A stretch of DNA of 64,000 bases from Shewanella gelidimarina (GTDB taxonomy: Bacteria; Pseudomonadota; Gammaproteobacteria; Enterobacterales; Shewanellaceae): contig NZ_JAKIKW010000014.1 in assembly GCF_023283945.1 (NCBI RefSeq), forward strand, positions 62,001 to 126,000. The letters are read 5' to 3'. Of this stretch, positions 1-10,281 are shown one piece after another; the first letter of the stretch is position 1; the number at the start of each line of letters is the position of its first letter. The translations under genes and the position numbers were made by a program. The notes under the pieces were generated by a model, which worked only from the letters and a program-made list of their open reading frames with translations, made no database searches and had not been told where the DNA came from.

Positions 1-3000
1 TCCAGTACCACCATATTTTCTGGTGGTTGACGCATCAGCTTGTGAAAATGGTTTAAAAAGATCCTGTTGTTGCTCAAGCGTCATGCCAATACCACTGTCA
101 GTGACAGTGAATTTAAGGGTGATCTCATCATCTGTCAGTGATTCAGTATTGACCGCAAGAATGACGCTACCGTGTTCAGTGAACTTAACGGCATTATTCG
201 CGAGATTGGTCAGTATCTGCGCTAACCGGAGCGGGTCTCCTTTCAACATTGCCGGGATAGTCGGGTCAATATCAAATAGTAGCTCTAACTCTTTTTCGGC
301 CACTTTAATCCCGATCAAATTAATAATGTCATCGAGCACATCTTCTAGTCTGAAATTAATCGTTTCAAGGTCGAGTTTGCCCGCTTCAATTTTAGAGAAA
401 TCGAGAATATCGTTAATGATCCCCAGCAGTGATTGGGCTGAGCGATGTGATTTATCAATATAGTTGTACTGTTGACGCGTCAACTCCGTTTTTAAAGCAA
501 GATGTGTCATACCAATAATCGCATTCATAGGAGTACGAATTTCATGGCTCATATTGGCCAAAAAATCTCCCTTCGCCCGGTTGGCATCATCCGCTTTTTC
601 AATAGCCGCGGCTAACTCCCTCTGCAGCTCTTTCGACTCATTAATATTAAGATGCACGCCACTAATTCGGCCAGCATGTCCATCTTCGGTATAGTGATGA
701 ACTTGGCCAATACTCATTATCCAATCATAGCCGCCATCTTTTCTGCGCATTCTAAATTCACGCTTAAAGATTTGTGAGTTTGACTGGGAGTGTGTGCTTA
801 AATGATCGAGGACTAGCACCCTATCATCAGCGTGTATTAACTGCAGCCATGTCTGCTCACCATTCATCAACGCTGACCATTGGTCGTCATCAATACAAAG
901 ATCCTGCACATCGTAACCAAGCATATTGGCGTACATACGATTAATAACCACTTTGTTGTCTTTCGGGTAATAGTCCCACATCCCCATTCGGGCACTTTCC
1001 GCTGCCACCGTGAGCTTGTCTTCAGATAGATGTAATCTATTTTCAGCCAGTTTTTGCTCGGTAATATCAAAAATAGTGCCATCAAAATAACAAGTGTTAT
1101 TTAAGGTATCTTGGACGAATTGGGCTTTAATCTGGAGGAAGCGAAGCTCATCAGATGCCGTAAGGATACGCACATCTTGAGTGACAAAACTGTGTGTTTT
1201 ATATGCTTTACCTAGCACATCCCTAAGCTGAAGCATATCTTCTTTTACAACCATGTCAGCAAAGCTTAACCGCGGGTTTTCGCCGAGGAAATCACTATCT
1301 TGGTAGCCCGTAACGACTTCAACATTTGGACTTAAGTACTCCAGTTTGTACTCGATACTGTCGGCGACATTAATTTTATAGCGGTATACCACCCCTTGAA
1401 TATTTTCCAGTAACACCTGATATTGCTGCTGATTTTCTAACATTGCTAAGCGAACATTCTCCTGCTCGCTAATATCCAATAATGAGAAACGAACCTCTGT
1501 CACTTTCCTTTCACTATCAAAAGCAAGATCGGTTGATATTGAAACGAACATTACTTTTTCGTTAACATCGACCAGTTGCACACGGGCATCTTGGGTCTTA
1601 ACACCCTTTAATGCTTGCTGATAAACATCATCAATTAGACGATTTTCTTCTGTTGCAATATCGCGCCACTTTAGGCGACTAAATTCTTCTCTTTCAACGC
1701 CTGCCAATAGAGAGAATTGCCGATTATGTTTTATAAAACGGCCGCTAGGACTCACAGAGGCATAAGCCACCACCGAGTTTTCATAAAGATCCCATAAGGC
1801 CTTCTCTCTATCTTTTAACTCTTTGGTTCTGAGATTAATTTCGCGCTCAAGGTTTTCATTATCAACCTGTAACCTGTCATGCACCAATCGACCTATCTTT
1901 ACCCCACCAAATGACAGCAACACACACAGCAGCACAATGGCCGACATAATCCCAATGATGATGTTTTTAAAGAAGACATAGTTACTTGCAGCCTCTTGCA
2001 AATCCATTTCGGTAATAACACCAAAACCATAACGACTATCCCAATGCCAAGCGCCAATAACCTCTTTACCACGGTAATCTCGATAGCCTTTGTAGTTGTG
2101 ACCATCCATACGAATACTTAGCTGATTAGCGCTATAAGTTAAGGGTTTATCATTATGTTCAGCGCTTGCTGGTGCCTCAGGCGTGAGTGTTTTTCCGGGA
2201 TTGGTCACTCTAAGGTTTAATACGGACATCTGCCCAGGTTGCACCAAACCAAGCGATTGAAGTTCTTTTTCAAAACGGCTATGAGATAATATGTAGCCTT
2301 CTTGCGACACAAAATAGGACTCGCCGGTTTTGCCAACCCCTGCACTTTCAGCTAGTTTTGCAAACTCGATATAAGGATCAATGCGCAACATTAATACTGC
2401 CAACACGTTGCCTTTAGCGTCTCGAATTGGGCTGAGAACGAACATAGTTGGCGTTTGTGTTTGCTCAATACCATACGGATTTGCCAGTACGACTTCAGAT
2501 CGTATTGGTGCTGTAATGACCGTTTCTCCCGCAACTGCACGGGCAAATATGTTGGGGACTTTTCGCGCGACAATGTTTTCTGTTGCTACATTTTCATCTC
2601 TTGCCGAGGACAGATTAATCCCCTCTAAAGAGGTGATGAAAAAACCTAGAGACCCGAAAGATTCACTGTACCTTTGATAGGCGTCTCTCGACCAAATAAG
2701 GTTATCGCTTTCAATTAAGGTTTCATGCGTAACTGACTCAGTAATTAGCTTTTGAGTTCGAGCTTGTAAAAGTGGGTTACTTGATACTGCAGTGACGCGT
2801 GACTCCCAGCCTTTCACCCAAGAGCTTAAGGCAACATCTGTGGTTTTCGTTAATGTTCTTAACGCCTCACCGCTTTTATTCACCTCATGATCATAGGTAA
2901 TAGACAATCCTATGGCGCCGACTAACTGAAGAATGAGGGTGAATACCAGCAGTGAAAGACCAGCAAAGATGCGATTTTTCTTTAACTTGAAAAAAATTGA

Positions 3001-3096
3001 AATATCTTGATTTACAGCACGTTTGAGCTGTAAAAATAGCCCTACGAGTAGAATAAATAAGCCTAGTAGGGTGATACCAGTCAGGACATTTTCCAT
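1..3096 (-). CDS. Cache/PAS sensor histidine kinase, 3' part beyond window
   Basis: The reading frame is open for 1032 codons from an ATG at 3096 to the window edge, so the C-terminus is not visible. Seen in order: membrane segments at about residues 3-22 and 44-66, a periplasmic region of about 300 residues of the double-Cache sensory type, a third membrane segment near 374-393, three PAS-like regions starting near 432, 559 and 697, a HisKA box with phospho-acceptor His851 in MSHEIRTP, and an ATPase domain with N box ([13 protein letters not shown]), G1 (DSGIGM), F box and the start of G2 (GGTG) at the edge. It is an inner-membrane sensor kinase that probably binds a small periplasmic ligand. 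A receiver or Hpt domain may follow outside the window. The stimulus and partner regulator cannot be told from the sequence. Confidence 0.9.
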   Translation of the reverse strand, partial: MENVLTGITLLGLFILLVGLFLQLKRAVNQDISIFFKLKKNRIFAGLSLLVFTLILQLVGAIGLSITYDHEVNKSGEALRTLTKTTDVALSSWVKGWESRVTAVSSNPLLQARTQKLITESVTHETLIESDNLIWSRDAYQRYSESFGSLGFFITSLEGINLSSARDENVATENIVARKVPNIFARAVAGETVITAPIRSEVVLANPYGIEQTQTPTMFVLSPIRDAKGNVLAVLMLRIDPYIEFAKLAESAGVGKTGESYFVSQEGYILSHSRFEKELQSLGLVQPGQMSVLNLRVTNPGKTLTPEAPASAEHNDKPLTYSANQLSIRMDGHNYKGYRDYRGKEVIGAWHWDSRYGFGVITEMDLQEAASNYVFFKNIIIGIMSAIVLLCVLLSFGGVKIGRLVHDRLQVDNENLEREINLRTKELKDREKALWDLYENSVVAYASVSPSGRFIKHNRQFSLLAGVEREEFSRLKWRDIATEENRLIDDVYQQALKGVKTQDARVQLVDVNEKVMFVSISTDLAFDSERKVTEVRFSLLDISEQENVRLAMLENQQQYQVLLENIQGVVYRYKINVADSIEYKLEYLSPNVEVVTGYQDSDFLGENPRLSFADMVVKEDMLQLRDVLGKAYKTHSFVTQDVRILTASDELRFLQIKAQFVQDTLNNTCYFDGTIFDITEQKLAENRLHLSEDKLTVAAESARMGMWDYYPKDNKVVINRMYANMLGYDVQDLCIDDDQWSALMNGEQTWLQLIHADDRVLVLDHLSTHSQSNSQIFKREFRMRRKDGGYDWIMSIGQVHHYTEDGHAGRISGVHLNINESKELQRELAAAIEKADDANRAKGDFLANMSHEIRTPMNAIIGMTHLALKTELTRQQYNYIDKSHRSAQSLLGIINDILDFSKIEAGKLDLETINFRLEDVLDDIINLIGIKVAEKELELLFDIDPTIPAMLKGDPLRLAQILTNLANNAVKFTEHGSVILAVNTESLTDDEITLKFTVTDSGIGMTLEQQQDLFKPFSQADASTTRKYGGTG

Positions 3097-3159
3097 TACC
3101 TATAGACTCCTTTATGCAGGCACGACTCAAGCCATTGTTTAGCTAATAAAGACTCTTTA

Positions 3160-4227
3160 TTAGAGACTGTTTCTTTTATTTAAGAATTTCCAATCTCTTG
3201 ATTCTAAATAGAAAGAGGCAAATACCATGTATACACCAACAAAGAAAAGTTGCAATATTCTAAGATAGAAATTGACCGCGACATCTTTGTCTGTAGAGGA
3301 CACGGTAGAACCTACCACCACCAATAATGCAGATAAAATGCCCGCAAACAATGGTGCTTTGGCGGGATCGGCGTAAATTTTCTGGCCGAAGATTAACGCC
3401 GCAAGCATCGACATACCGATGTAAAATGGTAACTCTGGCACTATCGTCAATAAGTTATAAAAAACAATCGCCAACACCCCGCCAATACCGTTAGTCACCA
3501 GTAAAAACAAACTGACTTTAATGCTCTTCGCCCCCGCCGCCTGCAATGAAAGAATCGCAATAAAAATCATGGTCAGTAACGCACCTGATATCTCTAAAAA
3601 ATAGAAAAAACAGATCACGGGAAAGGCTAAAACCAACGCTCTAAACGCTTCATGAGTGCGCTCATCATGACTTTGTTCAGCCCCAGCCAACGACTCTCTT
3701 TCAGGAGAAAGATCGGGCAGTAAAACGTGTAGCAGTGCAAAGATGCTAACGGCAACGACCCCAGAGAAACTCAATCCAACGCCCACCATCAGTGATGCGC
3801 CAGGCTGCAATAAACCAAGGTAAGGTAATAGTAGCGTTGCAACGATAAAAATCGTCGCAAAGAAATTCCACTTTGGGTTGCTAAAGAGGTAATAAGCCCA
3901 AAGCATCATCATTGCGAGTAAGGGCAGTAATACCACAGGATATTGCGTCGGGCCAAAACTCACCAACCAAGCAATAGCGATGGTACAGATCATCGAGATC
4001 AGTAGTTCATAGACGGTTTGCACTGTTGGTTCTTTTCTATCAACCAAAAATTTGGCAACAAAAACCGGTACTATAAACGCTAATGGCCAAGCCCATATCG
4101 ATGAAATGGCCACCGCAAGACCTATTCCGAGAGTAAACCTAAGCACCCTACGCGTATAAATAGCCTCATCGAGTGCTTCCTTATTAGCAGCAGCTATAAG
4201 CGCCTGCTCGTGGACACTATCTGACAT
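3160..4227 (-). CDS. DUF2955 (FUSC-like) inner-membrane protein of an efflux pair
   Basis: A 355-residue protein with about ten hydrophobic segments in two blocks separated by a charged loop near residue 190, the layout of DUF2955/FUSC-type transport proteins. I chose the ATG at 4227 (MSDSVHEQ); a TTG at 4266 in the same frame would lie further inside the preceding gene. It overlaps the end of the HlyD-family gene by 11 bases, so the two are translationally coupled. By analogy with AaeA/AaeB-type pairs, the adaptor and this membrane protein probably form an efflux system for small aromatic or anionic compounds. The substrate is unknown and the family assignment rests on hydropathy and context. 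Confidence 0.75.
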   Translation of the reverse strand: MSDSVHEQALIAAANKEALDEAIYTRRVLRFTLGIGLAVAISSIWAWPLAFIVPVFVAKFLVDRKEPTVQTVYELLISMICTIAIAWLVSFGPTQYPVVLLPLLAMMMLWAYYLFSNPKWNFFATIFIVATLLLPYLGLLQPGASLMVGVGLSFSGVVAVSIFALLHVLLPDLSPERESLAGAEQSHDERTHEAFRALVLAFPVICFFYFLEISGALLTMIFIAILSLQAAGAKSIKVSLFLLVTNGIGGVLAIVFYNLLTIVPELPFYIGMSMLAALIFGQKIYADPAKAPLFAGILSALLVVVGSTVSSTDKDVAVNFYLRILQLFFVGVYMVFASFYLESRDWKFLNKRNSL

Positions 4228-5377
4228 AAGAGAACCAACTTGATACACGGATCCAAGCGCGGCCAAATAGGTTAATCAACGAGTTATCTTTGGTGTAAAC
4301 AATCACATCAGCTTGGCCACCCACTCTGCGTAACCCAACAGCTTCCTCTTTTGATAATACGATGGTGACAGGAAATCGTTGCGATTGTCTGAGCCAGCCG
4401 GTTTGACCAGAGATCTGTGCAAGCTTGCCTGTTTCTTCACTCTGTCCCCAATCAATACCGTAATCAATACTACCTACCGTTGCTTTAAACACTTCCCCAG
4501 GCGCATAATCCAAGGCGAACTCAACTTCATCACCCGCTGAAATATTACCCAAACTATTTTCTCTAAAATAAGCTTCAATCCAGACATCTTCTGAAGAGAT
4601 AAATGTCATTATTGGCTGGCCAGCGTTAGCATATATCCCCTCTTTCAATCTGAAGTTAGAGGCTACGCCATCGGTGGGTGCGGTAATGGAAGTGCGTTGT
4701 AAATTGAGTTGAGCTTTTTCTAAGCTAAGCAGCGCAGATTTAATATTAGTATTATTTTCGCCTTCCGCACCTAAGCGTTCATTAGCTTTCGCTAAGTCAG
4801 CCTTAGCACTGGCCACGCCCGCCTCCGCTTTGGTTAATTCCGCTCGAGCATTGTCAGCATCGGCTTGTGACATGACTTGCTTTTCTACCATGGTAAAAAT
4901 TCGCTTAGACTGAACTTGCGCATTTTTATAATTGGCCACCGCGTTGGTGACTTGAGCTTGTGCAGCCGCCACATTTGCCGTTTGTGCACCAACATTTTGG
5001 CCCGCTTTTTTCAAAGATTGCTCAGCTTGCTGTAATGCTATTTCATAATCGGTAGTGTCAATCTTTGCCAGTACGTCACCCGCCTTAATAAAGGTATTAG
5101 GTGTAGCCAAAATTTCTATAATCTCACCTGATACCTGTGGGCTAATAGGGACGACATAGCCACGAATACGGCCTAAATCTGTTGAAGGAATAAAGCGGTC
5201 TGCAATCAAGTGAAATACAAACAGAAAACTAACAATAATTAAAATGATATTGGTCGCTTTACGAATTTTGTTGCTCTTTTGGTCAACGGGTTGGCTGCTT
5301 TCTATCGGTGCGTTTTCGGCCTGTGAGCTTTCAGTCTGTAGCGCCTGTTCTTCAGCCGTAGCCTTTTGTTCCGTCAT
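4217..5377 (-). CDS. HlyD/EmrA-family periplasmic adaptor subunit
   Basis: 386 residues. A charged cytoplasmic N-terminus (about 38 residues) is followed by one membrane anchor near residues 42-62, a first lipoyl half with VVPISPQVSGEI near 75-86, a long Ala/Gln-rich coiled-coil hairpin at about 110-215, the second lipoyl half (ITAPTDGVASNF) and a beta-barrel region. This is the standard order in membrane-fusion proteins of the EmrA/AaeA type. It would bridge the inner-membrane partner encoded just downstream to an outer-membrane channel; no TolC-like gene is visible nearby. The ATG at 5377 has an AGGA ribosome site about eight bases upstream. Confidence 0.88.
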   Translation of the reverse strand: MTEQKATAEEQALQTESSQAENAPIESSQPVDQKSNKIRKATNIILIIVSFLFVFHLIADRFIPSTDLGRIRGYVVPISPQVSGEIIEILATPNTFIKAGDVLAKIDTTDYEIALQQAEQSLKKAGQNVGAQTANVAAAQAQVTNAVANYKNAQVQSKRIFTMVEKQVMSQADADNARAELTKAEAGVASAKADLAKANERLGAEGENNTNIKSALLSLEKAQLNLQRTSITAPTDGVASNFRLKEGIYANAGQPIMTFISSEDVWIEAYFRENSLGNISAGDEVEFALDYAPGEVFKATVGSIDYGIDWGQSEETGKLAQISGQTGWLRQSQRFPVTIVLSKEEAVGLRRVGGQADVIVYTKDNSLINLFGRAWIRVSSWFSYVR

Positions 5378-5561
5378 ATTAATTCCTATGCATAATCGGT
5401 GCTTTATACGCCCAAAAGAGTCACTAACGCGGGCTTGTTTTTAACCAGTTTAGTGTTAAAAATGCATAAAACTCAATATCTTTCTTAAATAAACTCGCTT
5501 CGATATGGCGATGATGCTTAACAACTTAAAGAATGCATTGATTAGGAGGGAGTCACCTTGC

Positions 5562-5609
5562 AAAAAAAAGAGCGTTATCAACCTGGGAACTGCTTGGCCA
5601 ATAACGCTC
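5562..5609 (-). terminator. Rho-independent terminator of the tricorn-like protease gene
   Basis: On the minus strand GAGCGTTAT pairs with ATAACGCTC across a loop of about 22 bases and is followed by eight T residues. It lies 37 bases past the stop codon of the protease gene. Confidence 0.8.
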
Positions 5610-5645
5610 GAAACACTTAAATATAAAAGATACGACAGACTAAAA

Positions 5646-8600
5646 TTAGTGAGCTTTTTTTACGTCTTCAGCCATACCTTTAACGGGCAAGGCGTTCGGC
5701 ACAAAATCGACTTTGGGTTGTTTCTTTAACGCTTGTTGTAAGTAATCCATCGCCTTTTCAAGCTGGGCATCTTTGCCAGTAAACGTAGCGTATGGCAGGT
5801 TGTCGACTTCGATGTCTGGACTCACGCCACGACCTTCAATAATCCAACTACCGTCCATTGCATATTGCGGATACTCGGCAACACGTGCCATGCCTTTATC
5901 GGTTAATGAGTTTCTCCCAGACAACCATACTCCTGCACCCGCGGTTTGCTTCCCGATAAGGGGGGCAATGCCCAACGCTTTAACACCTGCTGAGAAGGTT
6001 TCACCATCTGAATAGGTCAGTTGATCGGTTAACACCACTAATTGGCCATTAAAGGTTTGCTGCATGTTACCTGATGGTGTGCCGTGGGTCGGCGCCCAAA
6101 ATGCCCATGTCCGTCTAAGGAGTTTTTCAATTATCCAACTATCAATATTGCCGCCTCGGTTACGGCGAACATCGATAATCAATCCATCTTTGTCATAATT
6201 GGCGTAGAATTCACGCGCGAAACTGGCGATATCACCACTGCCCATAGCGTAAAGATGCAAGTAACCAATCTTGCCATCGCTTGCATCATTAACAGCGCTA
6301 CTGTTATGAGTAACCCAATCTAGATATCTGAATTTTGCGTTGGCAGATGCGGTGATAGGTTTAACGATAGTTTGGTGTGTTTTATTGCCACGTTTAAGTA
6401 ACAACAGCACCTGCTTTGCGCTTTGATTGCGAATAAGACGAGTGACATCAGCAATATTATTCAAGGTTTTACCATTGATCGCTAAAATCACATCACCCAC
6501 TTTTGCGTCTACACCCATCTTATTTAACGGCGCTGCTTGTGATGGTATCTCTGGATCGCCTTGGTAAATATGCTCAATAACCACACCGGCTTTAGTCTGC
6601 TCTAGACGGGCACCTAAGCTAGCCGATCTGGCCTTTTTAGGATCTTTTGCAAAATCACCACCGCGCACTTGTGAATGCAGCGAGTTCAATTCTCCCATCA
6701 TCATTTTAAAGATATCATTGAGTTCATGACGATCCGTTAAACGGTCAACTAAGGGTTGGTATTTAAGCTTGGTTTGCTGCCAATCAACACCGCGCATCTT
6801 TTTGTCGTAGAACGAATCTCGATGCATTAACCACGCATCCTCAAAAATTTGCTGCCATTCTGCGGCAGGTTGAATCGCTAACTGCCAGTTTTGCGTCTGC
6901 ACCTTGGTGTGCTCGAGCTCTTTTGGCAGTTTGTCACCCGCATCAACAATCAACATCTCCTTGCCTTGCTTTGATTGCTTGCGGATAAACAGTTTTTTAC
7001 TGTCGACAGATAATGTATATGAGCCTACATCTTTAGAAAATGTCTCTACCTTAGGACCTAAAGCGGCAAACTTAACCACTTTCAACGATGATTTACGGCT
7101 ACCGACGTCTTTGTCCAGTAAGTACAGTTTATCTTCGCTCAATTGCAGTGAAGAATAATTTCCCGCAGGCACTGGTACTTGCCATAATCTTGAAGACAAA
7201 CCATCCCAATCAACCTGCGTTTCAGCCTTGTCGTCGCTATCTTTTTTGGGCTCGCTCAATAGCTCATTAGGCTTTTGAAATGCAAAACGAGCCTTGTTGT
7301 TAAGCGCAATAGCAAAAATCTGCGTACGTTTATTGAACATTGGCCCCAAATTTCTATCGCCCCAAGGCGAACTAGGGGTGGACACAAACTTACGGTTTGA
7401 AAGGAAGTATAGCCAATCTCCGTCTTTACTAAAGCTCGGTGAAAACGATTCATATTTATCGGTAGTGATCGATTGAGCTTTATCTTTTTTAAGCGAATAA
7501 AGTACGATCTGTGGACGCGCTTTACCTATTTCAGCTTTGGTTAAAGCCATAAACTGACTGTCGGCAGACCAAACAATATCTGCATATGGGCCTAAGCCTT
7601 CACCTTGAGTAATGATCTTTTGGTTTCGAGACTTTTTTAAATCTAACAGCCAAACATTGCCATCGTAATCATCGTGTGCCAAATAACGTCCATTTGGCGA
7701 CAAGTGCAGATCCATGCGCAGTGCTTTGCCATTTTCGGTTAACTGTTTACGCTTATCGCTGCCATTTGCGGCAAACTGCCAGATCTCCTGTTCGCCGCTA
7801 ATATCACTAATACCATAAACCCACTTGCCATCTTTGCTCATGACCGCGTTGCGGATCCGGCTATCTCCTGGCAGGGCGATTTCAACGAGCCTTTGACCGT
7901 CTGTTGACGCGACAACCACATGGCTTCGAGCCGTGATAACCACTTTATCACCTTGCGGCGTAAACCTGGTCGAGGTTGCGTACTTCATCGGCTCAGTGAC
8001 CCAATGCTCACGCTTATAGGCAAAGTCGGAGGTAAGCTCTATATCAACCGCTATCTCTTTATTTGCCGCGATATCAAATAACTTAATATCGGCGCCTTGT
8101 TGGAATACAATGCGGCCTTCGTTGAGTTTGGCACTTCTTACCTGCCACTCTTTATAATGCGTGTGTTGCTGCAGATCTTTGCCATCGATTGACATAGACC
8201 AGATATTGTCATTACCGTCGCTATCGCTGATAAAATACAAGCGAGATTGCCACAACATAGGTTGTCTAACAGAGCCATCATGTGTCGCTGCGAGCTGCTG
8301 CGCTTCTTGTTTAGCGCCTAATTTGAACCCCCAAAGCTCTCCTTTAGCGCCGCCTCGATAAACCTTGGCGTTGTCGCCTGTGGTTTGTAGGCCAAAACGG
8401 GTGAAATAGACATACTCATTTTGCTCGTCAATCACACCTTCTATCGCATCTGCTAGCGGTAAGTCAGTGGTCACTAAGCTCATTGGATCAACCGTGCGCA
8501 ATACCCAGTAATTGGCGGGACCAAAGGCATTATCAGTGGCATAAAGCACTTTGCCATCACTCGTCCAGCCTTGCACTCTCACACGAGAGTTTTCGAAACT

Positions 8601-8927
8601 AACGCGCTTGGCTTGACCCCCTTCAATGGCAATAACATAGACTTCAGACGAACCTTCATAGTTAGCAACGTACGCAACAAACTTGCCATCGCGAGATATT
8701 GTCGCACCTAATTCTTCAGCCGGTAAACTGGTTAAGCGCCTCGCTTTTGACTCTCCAAGATCTTGAGTCCAAAGGTCGCCTTCTGCAGTAAAGACTAAGG
8801 TTTGCTGGTTTAACGCTGGCGAACGAAAATAACCGGCTTTATCGCTAGCATCAGAGGCAAATGTAGGAGCTATATTGATAGTGCCAAGGGCTAACATGCA
8901 ACAGGCAAGTGAGTGACGAAGTTTCAT
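5646..8927 (-). CDS. Tricorn-like S41 peptidase with beta-propeller and PDZ domains, exported
   Basis: 1093 residues with a signal peptide (MKLRHSLACC..., cleavage near Ala24). Residues about 30-690 contain repeated WD40/TolB-like propeller blades (SADSQFMALT, SKDGDWLYFLS). A tricorn C1-type helical domain follows (about 690-760, LHSQVRGGD containing the probable catalytic His), then a PDZ domain near 770-850 and the S41 core with RRNRGGNIDSW and the nucleophile region TYSDGETFS. The length is close to archaeal tricorn (about 1070 residues), but export to the periplasm is the bacterial variant. Its likely role is degradation of peptides or misfolded protein in the envelope. It is monocistronic, with its own terminator, and no tricorn-interacting factor gene lies beside it. 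Confidence 0.9.
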   Translation of the reverse strand: MKLRHSLACCMLALGTINIAPTFASDASDKAGYFRSPALNQQTLVFTAEGDLWTQDLGESKARRLTSLPAEELGATISRDGKFVAYVANYEGSSEVYVIAIEGGQAKRVSFENSRVRVQGWTSDGKVLYATDNAFGPANYWVLRTVDPMSLVTTDLPLADAIEGVIDEQNEYVYFTRFGLQTTGDNAKVYRGGAKGELWGFKLGAKQEAQQLAATHDGSVRQPMLWQSRLYFISDSDGNDNIWSMSIDGKDLQQHTHYKEWQVRSAKLNEGRIVFQQGADIKLFDIAANKEIAVDIELTSDFAYKREHWVTEPMKYATSTRFTPQGDKVVITARSHVVVASTDGQRLVEIALPGDSRIRNAVMSKDGKWVYGISDISGEQEIWQFAANGSDKRKQLTENGKALRMDLHLSPNGRYLAHDDYDGNVWLLDLKKSRNQKIITQGEGLGPYADIVWSADSQFMALTKAEIGKARPQIVLYSLKKDKAQSITTDKYESFSPSFSKDGDWLYFLSNRKFVSTPSSPWGDRNLGPMFNKRTQIFAIALNNKARFAFQKPNELLSEPKKDSDDKAETQVDWDGLSSRLWQVPVPAGNYSSLQLSEDKLYLLDKDVGSRKSSLKVVKFAALGPKVETFSKDVGSYTLSVDSKKLFIRKQSKQGKEMLIVDAGDKLPKELEHTKVQTQNWQLAIQPAAEWQQIFEDAWLMHRDSFYDKKMRGVDWQQTKLKYQPLVDRLTDRHELNDIFKMMMGELNSLHSQVRGGDFAKDPKKARSASLGARLEQTKAGVVIEHIYQGDPEIPSQAAPLNKMGVDAKVGDVILAINGKTLNNIADVTRLIRNQSAKQVLLLLKRGNKTHQTIVKPITASANAKFRYLDWVTHNSSAVNDASDGKIGYLHLYAMGSGDIASFAREFYANYDKDGLIIDVRRNRGGNIDSWIIEKLLRRTWAFWAPTHGTPSGNMQQTFNGQLVVLTDQLTYSDGETFSAGVKALGIAPLIGKQTAGAGVWLSGRNSLTDKGMARVAEYPQYAMDGSWIIEGRGVSPDIEVDNLPYATFTGKDAQLEKAMDYLQQALKKQPKVDFVPNALPVKGMAEDVKKAH

Positions 8928-9170
8928 CTAAAGAAGCCATCCTATTGTTATTTTTATTAATTGAGAGCAATCCAAGCCAAACAAAATAGCAAACTTTTAG
9001 CTACGCTTCAGTAAAATAACAACAAAGAATTATTAGCAAATGTGTTTTGTATTTAACTCACTGATATGTTGTAGGCTTTTGCTATTGCCCACTTTCAACT
9101 ACGCTTAATCAGCTTAGTGATTTTTTTGCTGTGAAAGGCTTTAATAATTAATATATTCAACGAGGTATAA

Positions 9171-9584
9171 ATGGTCTCAGACTATCAACGCCCTTCATTG
9201 CGGGATGATCCACGCGTTAATAAGGCATTACTGAATATGCCTAGCAGATATGCTAATAGTTATACTGAGGCACAGCTTGTCTATTTCAGGTTCGCGCTTG
9301 TCGATAATCAGTGGCAAAAGCACTTTATTGATCATCGAGGCACTTTTTATTTTCCCTTTATTGGTTGGCGTTTTTTCTACGTATTCCTGCTAGGCAGGAA
9401 CAAGCGAGCGTTAAACAGAAAAGAGAAACAACTATCGGTGCTGATTTTTGCCCTTTCAGTGGTGGCATTTATGGTTATCTCAATGGTCTTTGGACTGCTA
9501 TTACTTTACTTACTCAAGTCTGCTTTGGGGATCGACCTGTTCGAAAACAGCTCTTTAGGCATTTGGGATTGGTTTAAGAGTTAA
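9171..9584 (+). CDS. Small membrane protein of unknown function
   Basis: 137 residues; I do not recognise the family. The N-terminal half is polar (QRPSLRDDPRVNKALLNMP), residues about 63-75 are aromatic-rich (FYFPFIGWRFFYVFLLG), and a strong membrane segment runs from about 90 to 115 (LSVLIFALSVVAFMVISMVFG). An ATG start follows a GAGG-like ribosome site (CAACGAGGTATAA). A hairpin terminator follows the stop closely, supporting a real single-gene transcript. The gene is divergent from the protease. Confidence 0.7.
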   Translation: MVSDYQRPSLRDDPRVNKALLNMPSRYANSYTEAQLVYFRFALVDNQWQKHFIDHRGTFYFPFIGWRFFYVFLLGRNKRALNRKEKQLSVLIFALSVVAFMVISMVFGLLLLYLLKSALGIDLFENSSLGIWDWFKS

Positions 9585-9600
9585 TACGATACTCAATAAT

Positions 9601-9633
9601 AAAGTGCCGACTGGATAAGCAGGCACTTTATTT
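9601..9633 (+). terminator. Rho-independent terminator of the 137-residue membrane protein gene
   Basis: AAAGTGCC and GGCACTTT form an eight-pair stem around a 13-base loop, followed by ATTTT on the plus strand. The convergent operon ending at 9652 may share the hairpin. Confidence 0.7.
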
Positions 9634-9651
9634 TGAGTGTATTGAATGTTG

Positions 9652-10281
9652 CTATTTCTGCTGTAGCTTGAGCAGTGTTTCTAATTCATTGAAGCGTTGA
9701 TTTAACGGAGCATTAACCAACAACGTCGCCGCATAGTCACTCTTTATCTGCTGTAAATCACGTTCTGCCTGAGCATAATCTTTTTGACTGATTAACTCAG
9801 ATACCTTATTAAGGCTAGCAAGCAGTTGTTGATTTACCGTCTCCACTCTTACAGCATCTTGATTATTATCAAGGCCATTTGATTGCTGCATTAACGGTGT
9901 TTTCGCCGCCTTTTTAACAGTATCGCCAGCTGACATATCAACCTCTAACGTTTGATTCGGAGACGCTATTCTCATCAACGCAGGAGCTGGACTGTCTTGC
10001 GGTGTCATCATTAATGTGGGCATCGCCTCATCACTGATGTCACCCGTCGGTACGGGTGGATTAATCACAAATAGAGTGACGACCATTAGCACTGAAGCTG
10101 CAGATGATAAAGACCAGCGATGCTGACGCCAAAACGATTGGCTGTTTAACTTAGGTTTTGCGTTGGTAACAGACAAATTTAAGATAGCTTTATCAAGTGC
10201 TTTCGGCGGCTGTTCCTGCGTTATCTTTTGATAAAGCGCATGCACCTCTTTACGAATATTATCATCATTATCGTTAATCAT
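9652..10281 (-). CDS. Probable single-pass anti-sigma factor
   Basis: 209 residues. The N-terminal 50 residues are polar and cytoplasmic in character, one membrane segment lies near 53-72 (WSLSSAASVLMVVTLFVI), and the periplasmic part ends in a helical, Gln-rich segment. The start codon lies inside the last codons of the ECF sigma gene (8-base overlap) and has a strong site, AGAGGTGG. Position and topology fit an anti-sigma factor. No HxxxCxxC zinc motif is visible, so it is not a classical ZAS protein. The function is inferred from context only. Confidence 0.6.
   Translation of the reverse strand: MINDNDDNIRKEVHALYQKITQEQPPKALDKAILNLSVTNAKPKLNSQSFWRQHRWSLSSAASVLMVVTLFVINPPVPTGDISDEAMPTLMMTPQDSPAPALMRIASPNQTLEVDMSAGDTVKKAAKTPLMQQSNGLDNNQDAVRVETVNQQLLASLNKVSELISQKDYAQAERDLQQIKSDYAATLLVNAPLNQRFNELETLLKLQQK

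Noticed and set aside
1..3096. Possible frameshift in the first gene, since no complete frame is bounded here
   Set aside because: Translation from 3096 stays open and domain-consistent to base 1; the gene is simply cut by the window edge.
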